Source of the DNA: an uncultured Clostridia bacterium
Lineage (GTDB): Bacteria > Bacillota > Clostridia > Christensenellales > Borkfalkiaceae
Assembly (NCBI GenBank): GCA_947626005.1
Contig: CANQQM010000008.1
Location: forward strand, 1-42,727
Reading direction: 5' to 3'
Length of the DNA stretch: 42,727 nucleotides
In this document: one piece after another, positions 9,101-18,470 of the stretch
How positions within the stretch are numbered: position 1 is the stretch's first letter
How the letters are laid out: each line of letters starts with the position of its first letter
Translations under genes and position numbers: made by a program
The notes under the pieces: generated by a model
What the model saw: the letters and a program-made list of their open reading frames with translations, nothing else
Databases searched by the model: none
What the model was told of the DNA's origin: nothing

Positions 9101-9799
9101 ATGAAACACATCCTCGGCTTTTTCCGTTCCTTTACGGTGTTCGAAGGAATTCTCTTTTCGGGCTCGGTCGCGGCCGTCGTCCTCTCCTTCGTGCTCCTTC
9201 ATAATACCGACTATCTGAACCTCGTCGGCGCCCTTCTCGGCGTGTGCGGGCTCATTCTCGTTGCCAAGGGAAATGTCGCCGGGCAGGCGGTCTGCGTGCT
9301 CTTTTCGCTGTACTACGGATACGTCTCCTTCCTCTTCCGCTACTACGGGGAGATGATCACCTACCTCGGTATGACCGCCCCCATCGCCGTCGCGGCGGTC
9401 GTCGCATGGTTCCGCCACCCGTCCGATCGGGGCAGGATCGAAGTGGAGGTGAGAAGCCCTCCTCTAAAGGAGTACTTCTCCATTCTCCTTCTCGACCTCG
9501 GCGTCACCGTCGCCTTCTACTTCCTTCTCGGCGCCTTCGAAACGCGCAACCTCGCATGGAGCACCGTCTCGGTGACGACGAGCTTCGCCGCCGTCCTCCT
9601 CACCGCGCGGAGGAGCCCCTTCTACGCCCTTGCGTACGCGCTCAACGACGTCGTCCTCATTGTTTTATGGGCGCTTGCGGCGCGGGAGGACCCCGAAAAT
9701 TACGCCCTCGTGACCTGTTTTTGCGCCTTTCTTCTCAACGATCTGTACGGGTTTTTCAACTGGCTCAGAATGCAGCGGCGGCAGCGGAACACAAAATAA
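9101..9799 (+). CDS. pnuC: PnuC-like nicotinamide riboside/mononucleotide transporter
   Basis: Multi-TM protein ending LNDLYGFFNWLRMQRRQRN, typical of PnuC; start taken at MKHILGFF, inside the longer ORF from 9080. Confidence 0.8.
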   Translation: MKHILGFFRSFTVFEGILFSGSVAAVVLSFVLLHNTDYLNLVGALLGVCGLILVAKGNVAGQAVCVLFSLYYGYVSFLFRYYGEMITYLGMTAPIAVAAVVAWFRHPSDRGRIEVEVRSPPLKEYFSILLLDLGVTVAFYFLLGAFETRNLAWSTVSVTTSFAAVLLTARRSPFYALAYALNDVVLIVLWALAAREDPENYALVTCFCAFLLNDLYGFFNWLRMQRRQRNTK

Positions 9800-9803
9800 T
9801 TTA

Positions 9804-9832
9804 CGGGGAGGCAGCTGCCTCCCCGCTTCTTT
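9804..9832. terminator. Bidirectional terminator between pnuC and the convergent methyltransferase gene
   Basis: Perfect 22-bp palindrome cggggaggcagctgcctccccg followed by cttcttttc. Confidence 0.75.
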
Positions 9833-11131
9833 TCAATTGTCCCTCGAAAAGAGGCGAAGCCCCTTCGGAAGGTGGTTTTTTACCACCCCGTCCACGCATT
9901 TTCCGAGGCCGAGGGGGAAATCCCCCGCCCCGACGGCGCACCATCCGTCCGCAAGGGGGGAAGGAACGGTCTCCCCGCGGAGGTACCTCTTCGCCTCTTC
10001 CCGCGAGAGGGACAAAAATCGCCGAAAGTCCCCCTTCTTTCCCGCCATGACGAGGGCGTGGGCGGGCTTAAAGCGCTTGCCGTCCCACTCACCCGCCTCC
10101 ACGCCGAGGCGCAGACAGCGCAGCCCCGAAAGGTCGGGGGCGTCCTCGGGGAGAAGGTACATCCTCCCGTCGGGAAGGACGGCCAAGGGGCGGTTTTTCG
10201 GGGAGGAAAAGAAGTCGGCGGCAAAGGCGGCAAAGGCGCCCTCCGCCGCCCTGTTTTCACGAAAACGGGATTTTGGAAATTTCCGCCTCTCCCCCTCCCG
10301 CTTTTCGAGCAGAGCGGCGAAATGCCCCTCCCCGCGCACGCGGTGCGGATAGAGTTTTTCGGAAGAAATAAGGGAAAATTCGGGATGACGGGCAAGGAAG
10401 GCCTCGATCTGCCACTCGTCCTCCTCCTCCGCAAAGGTGCATGTGGAGTAGACGAGCTTGCCGCCCGCCGAGAGAAGTTCCGCCGCGCAGTCGAGGATCT
10501 CCCTCTGGCGGAGGGCACAGCGGGTGACGTTCCCTTCGCTCCATTCGGGAAGCGCGTTCGGCTCCTTCCTGAACATCCCCTCCCCCGAACAGGGGGCGTC
10601 GACGAGGACTTTGTCGAAGCAGGAGGGAAACTTCTTTTTAAGCGCCTCGGGGGAGGCGCTTACGACGGCGCAGTTTACGATCCCCATCCGCTCGACGTTG
10701 GAAGAGAGGATCTTCGCCCGCGCGGGGTCGATCTCATTGGCAACGAGAATACCCTCTCCCCCCATTTCGGCGGCGAGACGGGTCGTCTTGCCCCCGGGGG
10801 CGGCGCAGAGGTCGAGCACCCTCTCCTTCGGCCGTACCCCGAGAAGGGGGGCGGCGCACATCGCCGAGGGCTCCTGTAAATAGTAAAGCCCCGCGAAGTG
10901 CCAAACATCCGCGCCGGGCTTTTCCTCCGAAAGATAGAAGCCGTCTTTCTCCCACGGGACCCTCCCTTCGAGGGGAAAGGGCGCAAGGGAAGCAAATTCC
11001 TCCGCCGAACATTTCAGGGAATTGACGCGGAGGCCCTTTACGGCCTCCCCTCGATAGGAGCGGAGAAATTCCTCGAATTCACCCCCGAGGCGGGAGCGCA
11101 TCCTTGTTAAAAAAGCTTCGGGGAGGTCCAT
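9833..11131 (-). CDS. RsmF/NOL1/NOP2/Sun family rRNA (cytosine-C5) methyltransferase
   Basis: VLDLCAAPGGKTTRLAAEM, VLVDAPCSGEGMFRKEP, LVYSTCTFAEEEDE; start at MDLPEAFLTRM. The N-terminal part of the listed ORF is spurious. Confidence 0.93.
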   Translation of the reverse strand: MDLPEAFLTRMRSRLGGEFEEFLRSYRGEAVKGLRVNSLKCSAEEFASLAPFPLEGRVPWEKDGFYLSEEKPGADVWHFAGLYYLQEPSAMCAAPLLGVRPKERVLDLCAAPGGKTTRLAAEMGGEGILVANEIDPARAKILSSNVERMGIVNCAVVSASPEALKKKFPSCFDKVLVDAPCSGEGMFRKEPNALPEWSEGNVTRCALRQREILDCAAELLSAGGKLVYSTCTFAEEEDEWQIEAFLARHPEFSLISSEKLYPHRVRGEGHFAALLEKREGERRKFPKSRFRENRAAEGAFAAFAADFFSSPKNRPLAVLPDGRMYLLPEDAPDLSGLRCLRLGVEAGEWDGKRFKPAHALVMAGKKGDFRRFLSLSREEAKRYLRGETVPSPLADGWCAVGAGDFPLGLGKCVDGVVKNHLPKGLRLFSRDN

Positions 11132-11132
11132 A

Positions 11133-12089
11133 CTACACTTCCCGAAGCACGCTTTCGATATTCTCGAGCGGAATGAACGCCGCGCCGCTTTGAATGGCGC
11201 TCTGGAAGCGCGTTCCGCCCTGCCCCCGTGCGATGTAGACGTTGCACTCGGCGGGGTGGGAGGTGTACTTCCCGCCCGATTTGAAGATGGCCGCCACCAG
11301 CCGTACGGAGAGCGGAACGTCCGTCTCGACGTCCTTCGCAAAGCAGAACACCTTGCCCTCGAGCGATCCGCCGCGGGCCCTTCTGTGCATATATTTATTG
11401 ACGTAGCGGTAGAATTCGTCGTGCGCCTTTGCCCGCGCCTCCCGCTGTTCGTCGCGTTCGGCGATATAGCTTTTGTACCCCGCCGAGACGGGGGGCTTCA
11501 TCTCGTAGGCGGCGATCCTTCCGCCGCGGATGTTGTAGCGGGCGACGAGCTCCTGAACGGTCACCCCTTCCCGCTTGCAGAGCGCCTCGCAGACGCGCAT
11601 GGTCGCATAGGCGTCGTCGACGGCACGGTGCGGGGTGAATTCGACGCCGAGCGCCTCCGCCATCGCCCCGAGCCCGTATTGGCGGGTGTAGTCGCGCTCC
11701 GTGTTCATATAGAAGAACTGCGTGTCGTGGAATTCGAAGCGGAAGGAGGGCAATTTGTAGCGCTTTGTCTCGAGGTTGAGATAGTTGACGTCGTTCATCG
11801 TCGCATGGCCGAGGACGATGGCGTTCTTATCCTCGAGGAGGGACTTTATCTTCCTGTACGCCGCGGGGAAGGCGGGGTACTTCTTGAAATCCTCGTAGCT
11901 GTAGGGCAAGACCAAGCCCTCGCCGCCCTTCCGGTCGGTGAGGTGGAACTTCCCCTTCGGATCCATGAGGATATCTTCGCGCTTTAATACTTCGAACCGT
12001 TCATCCGTGACGACATAGCCGAAGGCGCAGATCTTGGCGACACTCTTGAACACGCATGCGCATTCGATATCGAAAAAGACGTAATTCAC
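11133..12089 (-). CDS. DnaQ-like 3'-5' exonuclease with C-terminal BRCT-like region
   Basis: YVFFDIEC (DxE motif), GHATMNDVNYL, HRAVDDAYAT (Exo III-type HxxxD); C-terminal LEGKVFCFAKDVE...LVAAIFKSGGKYTSHPAECNVYIA resembles BRCT. GTG start overlaps the serS stop. Confidence 0.82.
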   Translation of the reverse strand: MNYVFFDIECACVFKSVAKICAFGYVVTDERFEVLKREDILMDPKGKFHLTDRKGGEGLVLPYSYEDFKKYPAFPAAYRKIKSLLEDKNAIVLGHATMNDVNYLNLETKRYKLPSFRFEFHDTQFFYMNTERDYTRQYGLGAMAEALGVEFTPHRAVDDAYATMRVCEALCKREGVTVQELVARYNIRGGRIAAYEMKPPVSAGYKSYIAERDEQREARAKAHDEFYRYVNKYMHRRARGGSLEGKVFCFAKDVETDVPLSVRLVAAIFKSGGKYTSHPAECNVYIARGQGGTRFQSAIQSGAAFIPLENIESVLREV

Positions 12090-13372
12090 TTCTTAGGGAC
12101 GATCTCCTTCTGTCCGCCCATGTAGGGGCGCAGCACCTCGGGGATGTTGACGCTCCCGTCGGCGCGGAGGTGGTTCTCGACGAATGCGATGAGCATGCGC
12201 GGCGGCGCCACCACGGTGTTGTTGAGCGTATGGGCAAATTTGTTCCCCGTTGCGCTCTTATAGTGGATCCCGAGGCGGCGCGCCTGTGCGTCGGTCAGGT
12301 TGGAGCAGGAGCCGACCTCGAAGTACTTCTTCTGGCGGGGCGACCACGCCTCGACGTCGACGCTGCGGTATTTGAGGTCGGCAAGGTCGCCCGAGCAGCA
12401 CTCGAGGGTGCGGACGGGAATGCACATCGAGACGAAGAGCTCGACGGTATAATTCCACATTTTCTCGTACCATGCCTCACTTTCTTCGGGTTTGCAGATG
12501 ACGATCATCTCCTGCTTTTCGAACTGGTGGATGCGGTAGATGCCGCGCTCCTCGAGCCCGTGCGAGCCCTTCTCCTTGCGGAAGCAGGGCGAATAGCTCG
12601 TAAGAAGGAGCGGAAGCTGCGATTCGTCGAGGGTGGTATTCATAAAACGGCCGATCATGGAGTGTTCGCTCGTCCCGATGAGGTAGAGGTCCTCCCCCTC
12701 GATCTTGTACATCATGCCGTCCATTTCCTCGAAGCTCATGACGCCCGAGACGACGTCGGAGCGGATCATGAAGGGCGGGATGCAATAGGTGAAGCCCTTG
12801 CCGATCATGAAGTCGCGGGCGTAGGCGAGGATGGCGGAATGCAGCCGCGCAATGTCCCCCGTCAGGTAGTAGAAGCCCTGTCCGCTCGTCTTTCTTGCGC
12901 TGGTAAGATCGATCCCCGAGAGCTTTTCGAGGATATCGACGTGATACGGGATCTCGAAATCGGGCACGCGCGGCTCGAGGAAGCGCTGCCGCTCGACGTT
13001 CTCCGAATCGTCCTTCCCGATGGGCGTATCGGGGGAGATGATGTTGGGAATGCGCATCATGACGTTTTTGAGCGCATTCGAAACCTCCGCCGTCTCCGCC
13101 TCGATCGCGGCAAGGCGGGCGGCGTCGGCGTTCACTTCCGCCTTGACCTTCTCCGCCTCCTCCGTTTTCTTTTCGCGCATGAGGACGCCGATCTGCTTGG
13201 AGAGGGCGTTGCGGGCGGCGCGGAGGGTGTCGCCCTCCGTCTGAAGGGCGCGGCGGCGGTCGTCGAGGGCGATGGCTTCGTCGACGAGCCCCACCTTCCC
13301 GTCCTGAAATTTCTTGCGGATATTTTCGCGGACGAGCTCGGGCTCGGCGCGAAGAAGTGCGATATCGATCAT
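12086..13372 (-). CDS. serS: Seryl-tRNA synthetase
   Basis: MIDIALLRAEPELVRENIRKKF coiled-coil arm; class II motifs FYYLTGDIARLHSAIL, TSYSPCFRKEKGSHGLEERGIYRIHQFEKQEM, NNTVVAPPRMLIAFVENH. Confidence 0.97.
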   Translation of the reverse strand: MIDIALLRAEPELVRENIRKKFQDGKVGLVDEAIALDDRRRALQTEGDTLRAARNALSKQIGVLMREKKTEEAEKVKAEVNADAARLAAIEAETAEVSNALKNVMMRIPNIISPDTPIGKDDSENVERQRFLEPRVPDFEIPYHVDILEKLSGIDLTSARKTSGQGFYYLTGDIARLHSAILAYARDFMIGKGFTYCIPPFMIRSDVVSGVMSFEEMDGMMYKIEGEDLYLIGTSEHSMIGRFMNTTLDESQLPLLLTSYSPCFRKEKGSHGLEERGIYRIHQFEKQEMIVICKPEESEAWYEKMWNYTVELFVSMCIPVRTLECCSGDLADLKYRSVDVEAWSPRQKKYFEVGSCSNLTDAQARRLGIHYKSATGNKFAHTLNNTVVAPPRMLIAFVENHLRADGSVNIPEVLRPYMGGQKEIVPKK

Positions 13373-13396
13373 AAGATCCTCTTTGTGTTTTTTCTC

Positions 13397-13425
13397 ATTA
13401 TACACCATTTTTTGAAGAAAGGCAA
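13397..13425 (-). promoter_or_regulatory. sigma-A-like promoter of serS
   Basis: On minus strand: TTGCCT (13425-13420), 17-bp spacer, TATAAT (13402-13397). Confidence 0.7.
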
Positions 13426-13486
13426 CGTTTTACCCCCGTCAACGCACGATCGGCGGCAAAAAAATCGCAAACCGCCGTCGCTTTTT

Positions 13487-13515
13487 TTGACATTTCCCGC
13501 CCGAGCGTGTATAAT
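13487..13515 (+). promoter_or_regulatory. Perfect sigma-A consensus promoter of the P-type ATPase
   Basis: TTGACA (13487-13492), 17-bp spacer, TATAAT (13510-13515); aaaggagg ribosome-binding site follows. Confidence 0.9.
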
Positions 13516-13534
13516 ATAGAAAAAGGAGGCACGC

Positions 13535-16114
13535 ATGTCCAACGAACAGCCGTTGCCCGAAGAGATCCCCGAAGAGCCCGAACGCCCCACGGAGAAGAAG
13601 CGCAGCTTTTCTTCGCGGGTACTTAGCCGCGCCGCCGAAAAGGCCGACGCGGGGCGGTCGCGCAAGGATGTGATGAAGCGCTTCAAACGCGCCAAGCACA
13701 TTCCCGCCGCCGAGGAGGTGGAGCGCTTCTCCCCCTCCCTCGACGAAGGGCTCACGGAGGGCGAGGTCGAGACCCGTTTCGGCCAGTTCCTCTTCAACGA
13801 CGTCAACAAAAAATACAGCAAATCCTACCGCAGCATCTTCCTCGGAAACATCTGCACGGTATTCAACCTGCTCTGCCTCGTCGTGGCGCTTGCCCTCGTC
13901 TATGCGGGCGCATCGTACACGCAGTTCCTCTTTGTCGTCATCTTCGGCCTCAATCTCGTCATCGGGATCGTGCAGGAGATCCTTGCGAAGAAGCAGATCG
14001 ACAAGCTCTCCGTGCTCGTCTCCTCCTCGGCGAAGGTCATGCGGAACGGCATCAAGACGGAGATCCCCGTGACGCAGATCGTCCTCGACGACGTCGTTCT
14101 CCTCGAAGCGGGACAGCAGATCCCCGCCGACTGCACCCTCGCAGACGGCAACGTCGAGGTCAACGAATCCCTTCTTACGGGCGAATCCGTCCCCGTCAAG
14201 AAGCAGCCCGGGGAGATCCTCTATGCAGGCTCGTACATCGCAAGCGGGTCCTGCCGCGTACGCGTCGAGAAGGTCGGCAAGGCGACCTACCTCAACTCCC
14301 TCACCTCCAAGGCGAAGAAGTATAAGCGGCCGCGGTCGGAGATCATGAACTCCATCCGTCTCTTTATCCGCGTCATCGGCGTTCTCATTCCCGTCATCGC
14401 GGGGCTCATGTTCTATGTCAACTGGCGGGAGATCGGGGCGCAGTCGCTTGCGATGAACGGCGTCATCGACCTTCATCACCGCATCTCCATGTCCATCCAG
14501 TTCACGGGGGCGGTCATCATCGGCATGATCCCCTCGGGGCTCCTCCTTCTCACCTCCCTCGCGATGGCGATCGGGGTAAGGAGGCTTGCGAAGAAGCAGA
14601 CGCTCGTGCAGGACCTCTACTCCCTCGAAATGCTTGCCCGCGTCAACGTCCTGTGCCTCGACAAGACGGGGACGATCACCGACGGAAGAATGACGGTCAA
14701 CGACTGCATGATCCTCAACAGCTACACCGACTTCTCCCTCGACGAGATCATGGGGAGCATGCTCTCCGCGCTCGACGACAACAATCAGACCTCCATCGCC
14801 CTCTACAACCGCTTCGGGCATTCGAATACCCTCTCCCCGACGGCGACCATTCCCTTCTCGTCGAAGCGCAAGCTCTCCGCCGTCACCTTCGGCGACACGG
14901 GGACGTTCGTCATGGGGGCGCCCGAGTTCGTGCTCCGTCCCATGCCGCCCAAGATCGATAAGATCGTCAAGCAATACGCGCAGGGCGGGCTCCGCGTGCT
15001 CGTCGTCGCCTATTCGCCCAACCCGATCAGCGGGGAACGGCTCCCGACCCTCCTTCGTCCCGCCGCCATCATCACCCTCGCCGACAACATCCGCTCGGAC
15101 GCCATCGAGACCATCAAATGGTTCCGCGAAAACGACGTCGAGATCAAGATCATCTCGGGCGACAACCCCGTCACCGTCTCAGAAGTCGCGCGGCGCGTCG
15201 GCGTCAAGAATGCGGGGAAGTACATCTCCCTCGACGGGCTCACCGATATCGAAGTCGAGAATGTGGCGACCCAGTACACCGTATTCGGCCGCGTCACCCC
15301 CGAACAGAAGGCCATTCTCGTCAAGGCGATCAAAAAGCAGGGCAACACCGTCGCCATGACGGGGGACGGCGTCAACGATATCTTGGCGCTCAAGGAGGCG
15401 GACTGCGCGATCTCCGTCGCCTCGGGCAGCGAAGCGGCGCGGAACGTCTCCCACCTCGTCCTCATGGACAACAACTTCCTCAACCTCCCCTCCGTCGTCT
15501 ATGAGGGGCGGCGGGTCATCAACAACATCAAGTCGAGCGCTTCCCTCTACATTATGAAGACGCTCTTCACGACCTTCCTCGCCATCTTCTGCTTCGCCGT
15601 CGGCTCGCAGTACTTCTTCAAGACCAACAACATGCTGCTCTTCGAGGTGCTCGTCGCGGCCATCCCCTCCTTTGTCATCTCCATTCAGCCCAACGCCGAC
15701 CGGGTCAAGGGGAAATTCATCCCCTATGTCATATCGAGGTCCATCCCGGGGGCCGTTACGCTCATGCTCTCGGTCGTCGCCGTCTATGTCATCTCCCGCA
15801 TTTTGCCTGCGGAATTTTCGGAGAACTTCCTGCCCCTTCTCGTGCTTGCGGTGACCTTCGGCGGGCTCGTGATGCTCTTCCGCATCCTCCAGCCCTTCAA
15901 CCTTCTCCGCTTCGGCACCTATGCCTTCTCCGTCGCGGTGACCATCGTGTTCCTCTCGATGCCCTTCCTCGGCAACCTCGTATTCGACAACTGGGCGGAG
16001 GTGCAGTTCTCCTTCACGCAGATCCTCTACATCGTGTGCATCATTCTGGCGGCGTTCCCCGTCTCGAATGCGCTCATGCGGCTGTGCGATCTCATGAATC
16101 CGACAAGCGAATAA
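13535..16114 (+). CDS. HAD-IC family P-type cation-transporting ATPase (CtpE-like)
   Basis: LLTGESVPV, LCLDKTGTITDG, MTGDGVNDILALKEADCAIS; about 10 hydrophobic segments; charged N-terminal extension. Confidence 0.93.
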   Translation: MSNEQPLPEEIPEEPERPTEKKRSFSSRVLSRAAEKADAGRSRKDVMKRFKRAKHIPAAEEVERFSPSLDEGLTEGEVETRFGQFLFNDVNKKYSKSYRSIFLGNICTVFNLLCLVVALALVYAGASYTQFLFVVIFGLNLVIGIVQEILAKKQIDKLSVLVSSSAKVMRNGIKTEIPVTQIVLDDVVLLEAGQQIPADCTLADGNVEVNESLLTGESVPVKKQPGEILYAGSYIASGSCRVRVEKVGKATYLNSLTSKAKKYKRPRSEIMNSIRLFIRVIGVLIPVIAGLMFYVNWREIGAQSLAMNGVIDLHHRISMSIQFTGAVIIGMIPSGLLLLTSLAMAIGVRRLAKKQTLVQDLYSLEMLARVNVLCLDKTGTITDGRMTVNDCMILNSYTDFSLDEIMGSMLSALDDNNQTSIALYNRFGHSNTLSPTATIPFSSKRKLSAVTFGDTGTFVMGAPEFVLRPMPPKIDKIVKQYAQGGLRVLVVAYSPNPISGERLPTLLRPAAIITLADNIRSDAIETIKWFRENDVEIKIISGDNPVTVSEVARRVGVKNAGKYISLDGLTDIEVENVATQYTVFGRVTPEQKAILVKAIKKQGNTVAMTGDGVNDILALKEADCAISVASGSEAARNVSHLVLMDNNFLNLPSVVYEGRRVINNIKSSASLYIMKTLFTTFLAIFCFAVGSQYFFKTNNMLLFEVLVAAIPSFVISIQPNADRVKGKFIPYVISRSIPGAVTLMLSVVAVYVISRILPAEFSENFLPLLVLAVTFGGLVMLFRILQPFNLLRFGTYAFSVAVTIVFLSMPFLGNLVFDNWAEVQFSFTQILYIVCIILAAFPVSNALMRLCDLMNPTSE

Positions 16115-16122
16115 AAAAATTC

Positions 16123-16153
16123 GGGGAGACGGTACGCCGTCTCCCCTTTTTTT
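16123..16153. terminator. Bidirectional terminator between convergent P-ATPase and LRR genes
   Basis: ggggagacgg tacg ccgtctcccc stem with T7 on the plus strand and a T-run on the minus strand. Confidence 0.9.
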
Positions 16154-16164
16154 ATGCTCTTTTT

Positions 16165-18258
16165 TTATTCCGCCTTCTCCCAGACGGCGTAGAGCGCCCC
16201 GCTTGCGGGAAGGGATCCGACCCATTCGGCGCCGCTTAAGAAGAGGTACGCGCCGTACCGCCCCGGCCGCATTATCGTCCCGATCGCACTGCCGCGGGGG
16301 GAGATGAGGCGGACTTCGTACCCCTCCTCGGTGAGGGGATAGGAGACCTCACCGCCCTCCTCCGAGGAAAATCCGAGAAGGGTGTAGCCGCTTCTGTAGG
16401 GAAGCTCTGCGGGAAGGGAGCCCGACTGTTCGACAGAGCAGTTTTTAAGCCCCGTCACATAGGGAACGTTCTTCTCGTAGGCAAGCGTACAGCCGTAGAC
16501 GATGTCGCTCTGCGTGTACCAAAGATAGGTCTCGTTTTCAAAATCGGGCTCCATTCCGAAGAAGGCAAGCGCCGCGATATCCGTCCCCTGCGACCAGCCC
16601 GCGGGAAGGGCGCTTCTTTCGAACGGGGCGTAGACCGTCGCATTGGTGAACGCCGCGGAGCCGATGTTCGTCACCGTGTCGGGAAGGACGACGGTAAGGC
16701 TCCCCGCGGTGTAGGTGTTGCCGTCCTCGTCCTGCCCGTTTGCGTTGGAGGAGAAGGCCTGAAAGCCGATACTCATCACCCCGCGGGAGAGCACGACCTC
16801 CTCGAGCGGGTTGGCGTAAAAGGCGTATGCGCCGATCGCGCTTGCCGTCCGCGGAATGAACACATGCCTTAAATTGCACCGGATGAATGCGCCCGCGCCG
16901 ATGGTGCCGACCCCCTCTTCGATGGTGAGCTCCTCGATGGGGTTGGCGCCGAAGGAGTAGTTCCCGACGAAGGTGATGCTCGAAGGCAGACGCACTTCCT
17001 TCAGGCGGCAGTTGGCGAAGGCGTACTCCCAGATCTCCTCGAGCCCGTCGGGGAGGGTGACCTCTTCGAGGGCGGAGCCGTAGAACGCCGAGGCGCCGAC
17101 CGTCTTGAGGGCGGGAGGGAGAGTGGCCGAGGTGAGCTTGGTGCACCCCTCAAACGCATATGCGCCGATCTCTTTGAGGCCGTCGGGGAAGGTGATGCGC
17201 TCGATCGAGGCCCCCGCAAAGGCGCCGTCGCCGATCGTCTCGAGCCCCGCAGGGAGGGCGATCTCCGCCGCGTTCTCGACGTTGCTGAACACATATGCGC
17301 CGAGCGCGACCGCGTCCTCGGGCACGGTGGGCGCAAGGGCGATGACGAGCGTCGGCCGCTCCCCCGTCGTCATGACGTTCGTCCCCCCTTCGAGGCGGAG
17401 GGCGGGGTTCCCCTCCTCGATGGAGAGGTCCTTAAGGGAGGTACAGCCGAGGAAGGCGCCGCCCTCGATCGTTCTCAGCCCCGCGGGGAGCACGACGTGG
17501 TCGAGGGAGGTGCAGCCGTAGAAGGCGCGGGTCCCGAGCGTCGTCAGCGTGGCGGGGAAGGTGACTTCGTGAAGCCGCGTGAGGTTGCCGCAGAAGGCTT
17601 CGCTCGTCTCCCGCATCATGGACGGGAGGGAGATGCGAAGCGGGGTCTCGGGCTGGCCCTCCTTGCTCTCGAAGAAGACGTTTGTCTCGGTGAGGGTGTT
17701 GGGAAGGCGGAGCACGGAGATCCCCTTCTCGAGGAGGAGTTCGTTGAAGTTCGCGATACGGTTGACGGGGATCCCGTTGATCTTTTCGGGCATGATGAGC
17801 TTCCGCGACGCGGTGAGCCCCGTCGAGGGTTCGCGGATCTCACGGAAGGTGAGTTCCCCCGCCGAAAATCCGTAGACGGCCGTGAGCGTCGTATAGGAAA
17901 ATTCCGACGGCTCGGAGTCGTATTCCTCTCCCCCGGCGCTCTTGGCGGCAACGGAGAGGGTGAAGCTGTCCCCGGGGACGACGGAAATGCCTTGCGCGGC
18001 GGTGCGGCTCGTCGAGGAGACGGTGATATCCATGAGGTCGATGGAGGGCGAAGAGGTCTCGTAGGTCGCATCCCCCACCGTCACGGCGTAGCGGTCGGCG
18101 CCCTCGACTTCGTCCCACGAGAGGACGTCGTTCCACGCCATTTCGAAATTTTGCGGCGCGGCGAGTTTTTCGTATTTCGTGCGCGAACAGCCCGCGGCGA
18201 TCGAGAGCATGCTCCCCGCAAAGAGCACGGCGATGAGAATGCACTTTCTTCTTGTCAT
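16165..18258 (-). CDS. BspA-like leucine-rich repeat lipoprotein
   Basis: Lipobox LSIAAGC; repeated LRR_5 pattern (LPAGLRTIEGGAFLGCTSLKDLSI, FPDGLKEIGAYAFEGCTKLTSATL, LPDGLEEIWEYAFANCRLKEVRL); FN3-like N-terminal region. Start at MTRRKCILIAV. Confidence 0.9.
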   Translation of the reverse strand: MTRRKCILIAVLFAGSMLSIAAGCSRTKYEKLAAPQNFEMAWNDVLSWDEVEGADRYAVTVGDATYETSSPSIDLMDITVSSTSRTAAQGISVVPGDSFTLSVAAKSAGGEEYDSEPSEFSYTTLTAVYGFSAGELTFREIREPSTGLTASRKLIMPEKINGIPVNRIANFNELLLEKGISVLRLPNTLTETNVFFESKEGQPETPLRISLPSMMRETSEAFCGNLTRLHEVTFPATLTTLGTRAFYGCTSLDHVVLPAGLRTIEGGAFLGCTSLKDLSIEEGNPALRLEGGTNVMTTGERPTLVIALAPTVPEDAVALGAYVFSNVENAAEIALPAGLETIGDGAFAGASIERITFPDGLKEIGAYAFEGCTKLTSATLPPALKTVGASAFYGSALEEVTLPDGLEEIWEYAFANCRLKEVRLPSSITFVGNYSFGANPIEELTIEEGVGTIGAGAFIRCNLRHVFIPRTASAIGAYAFYANPLEEVVLSRGVMSIGFQAFSSNANGQDEDGNTYTAGSLTVVLPDTVTNIGSAAFTNATVYAPFERSALPAGWSQGTDIAALAFFGMEPDFENETYLWYTQSDIVYGCTLAYEKNVPYVTGLKNCSVEQSGSLPAELPYRSGYTLLGFSSEEGGEVSYPLTEEGYEVRLISPRGSAIGTIMRPGRYGAYLFLSGAEWVGSLPASGALYAVWEKAE

Positions 18259-18304
18259 AGTCTTTCCCTCCGAGGCCGAACACGACCCTTCGGCCTTTTC
18301 TTTC

Positions 18305-18333
18305 ATTATATGGTTCCGCGCGGGCGATGTCAA
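18305..18333 (-). promoter_or_regulatory. Perfect sigma-A consensus promoter of the LRR lipoprotein gene
   Basis: Minus strand TTGACA (18333-18328), 17-bp spacer, TATAAT (18310-18305). Confidence 0.88.
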
Positions 18334-18424
18334 ATACTTTTCGCCCGATTTATGCTTATACGCGATTTTATGCATATTTTTTCAAAAATTTGTTAAAAAA
18401 CACAGAAAATCTCAAAGAATATCC

Positions 18425-18456
18425 AAAAGGACGGGGAATGCGCCCCGTCCTTTTTG
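18425..18456 (-). terminator. Terminator at the end of the glycan operon
   Basis: ggacgggg aatgcg ccccgtcc stem with A/T runs on both sides, directly downstream of the GH36 stop at 18471. Confidence 0.8.
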
Positions 18457-18470
18457 TATTTTTGCAAAAT

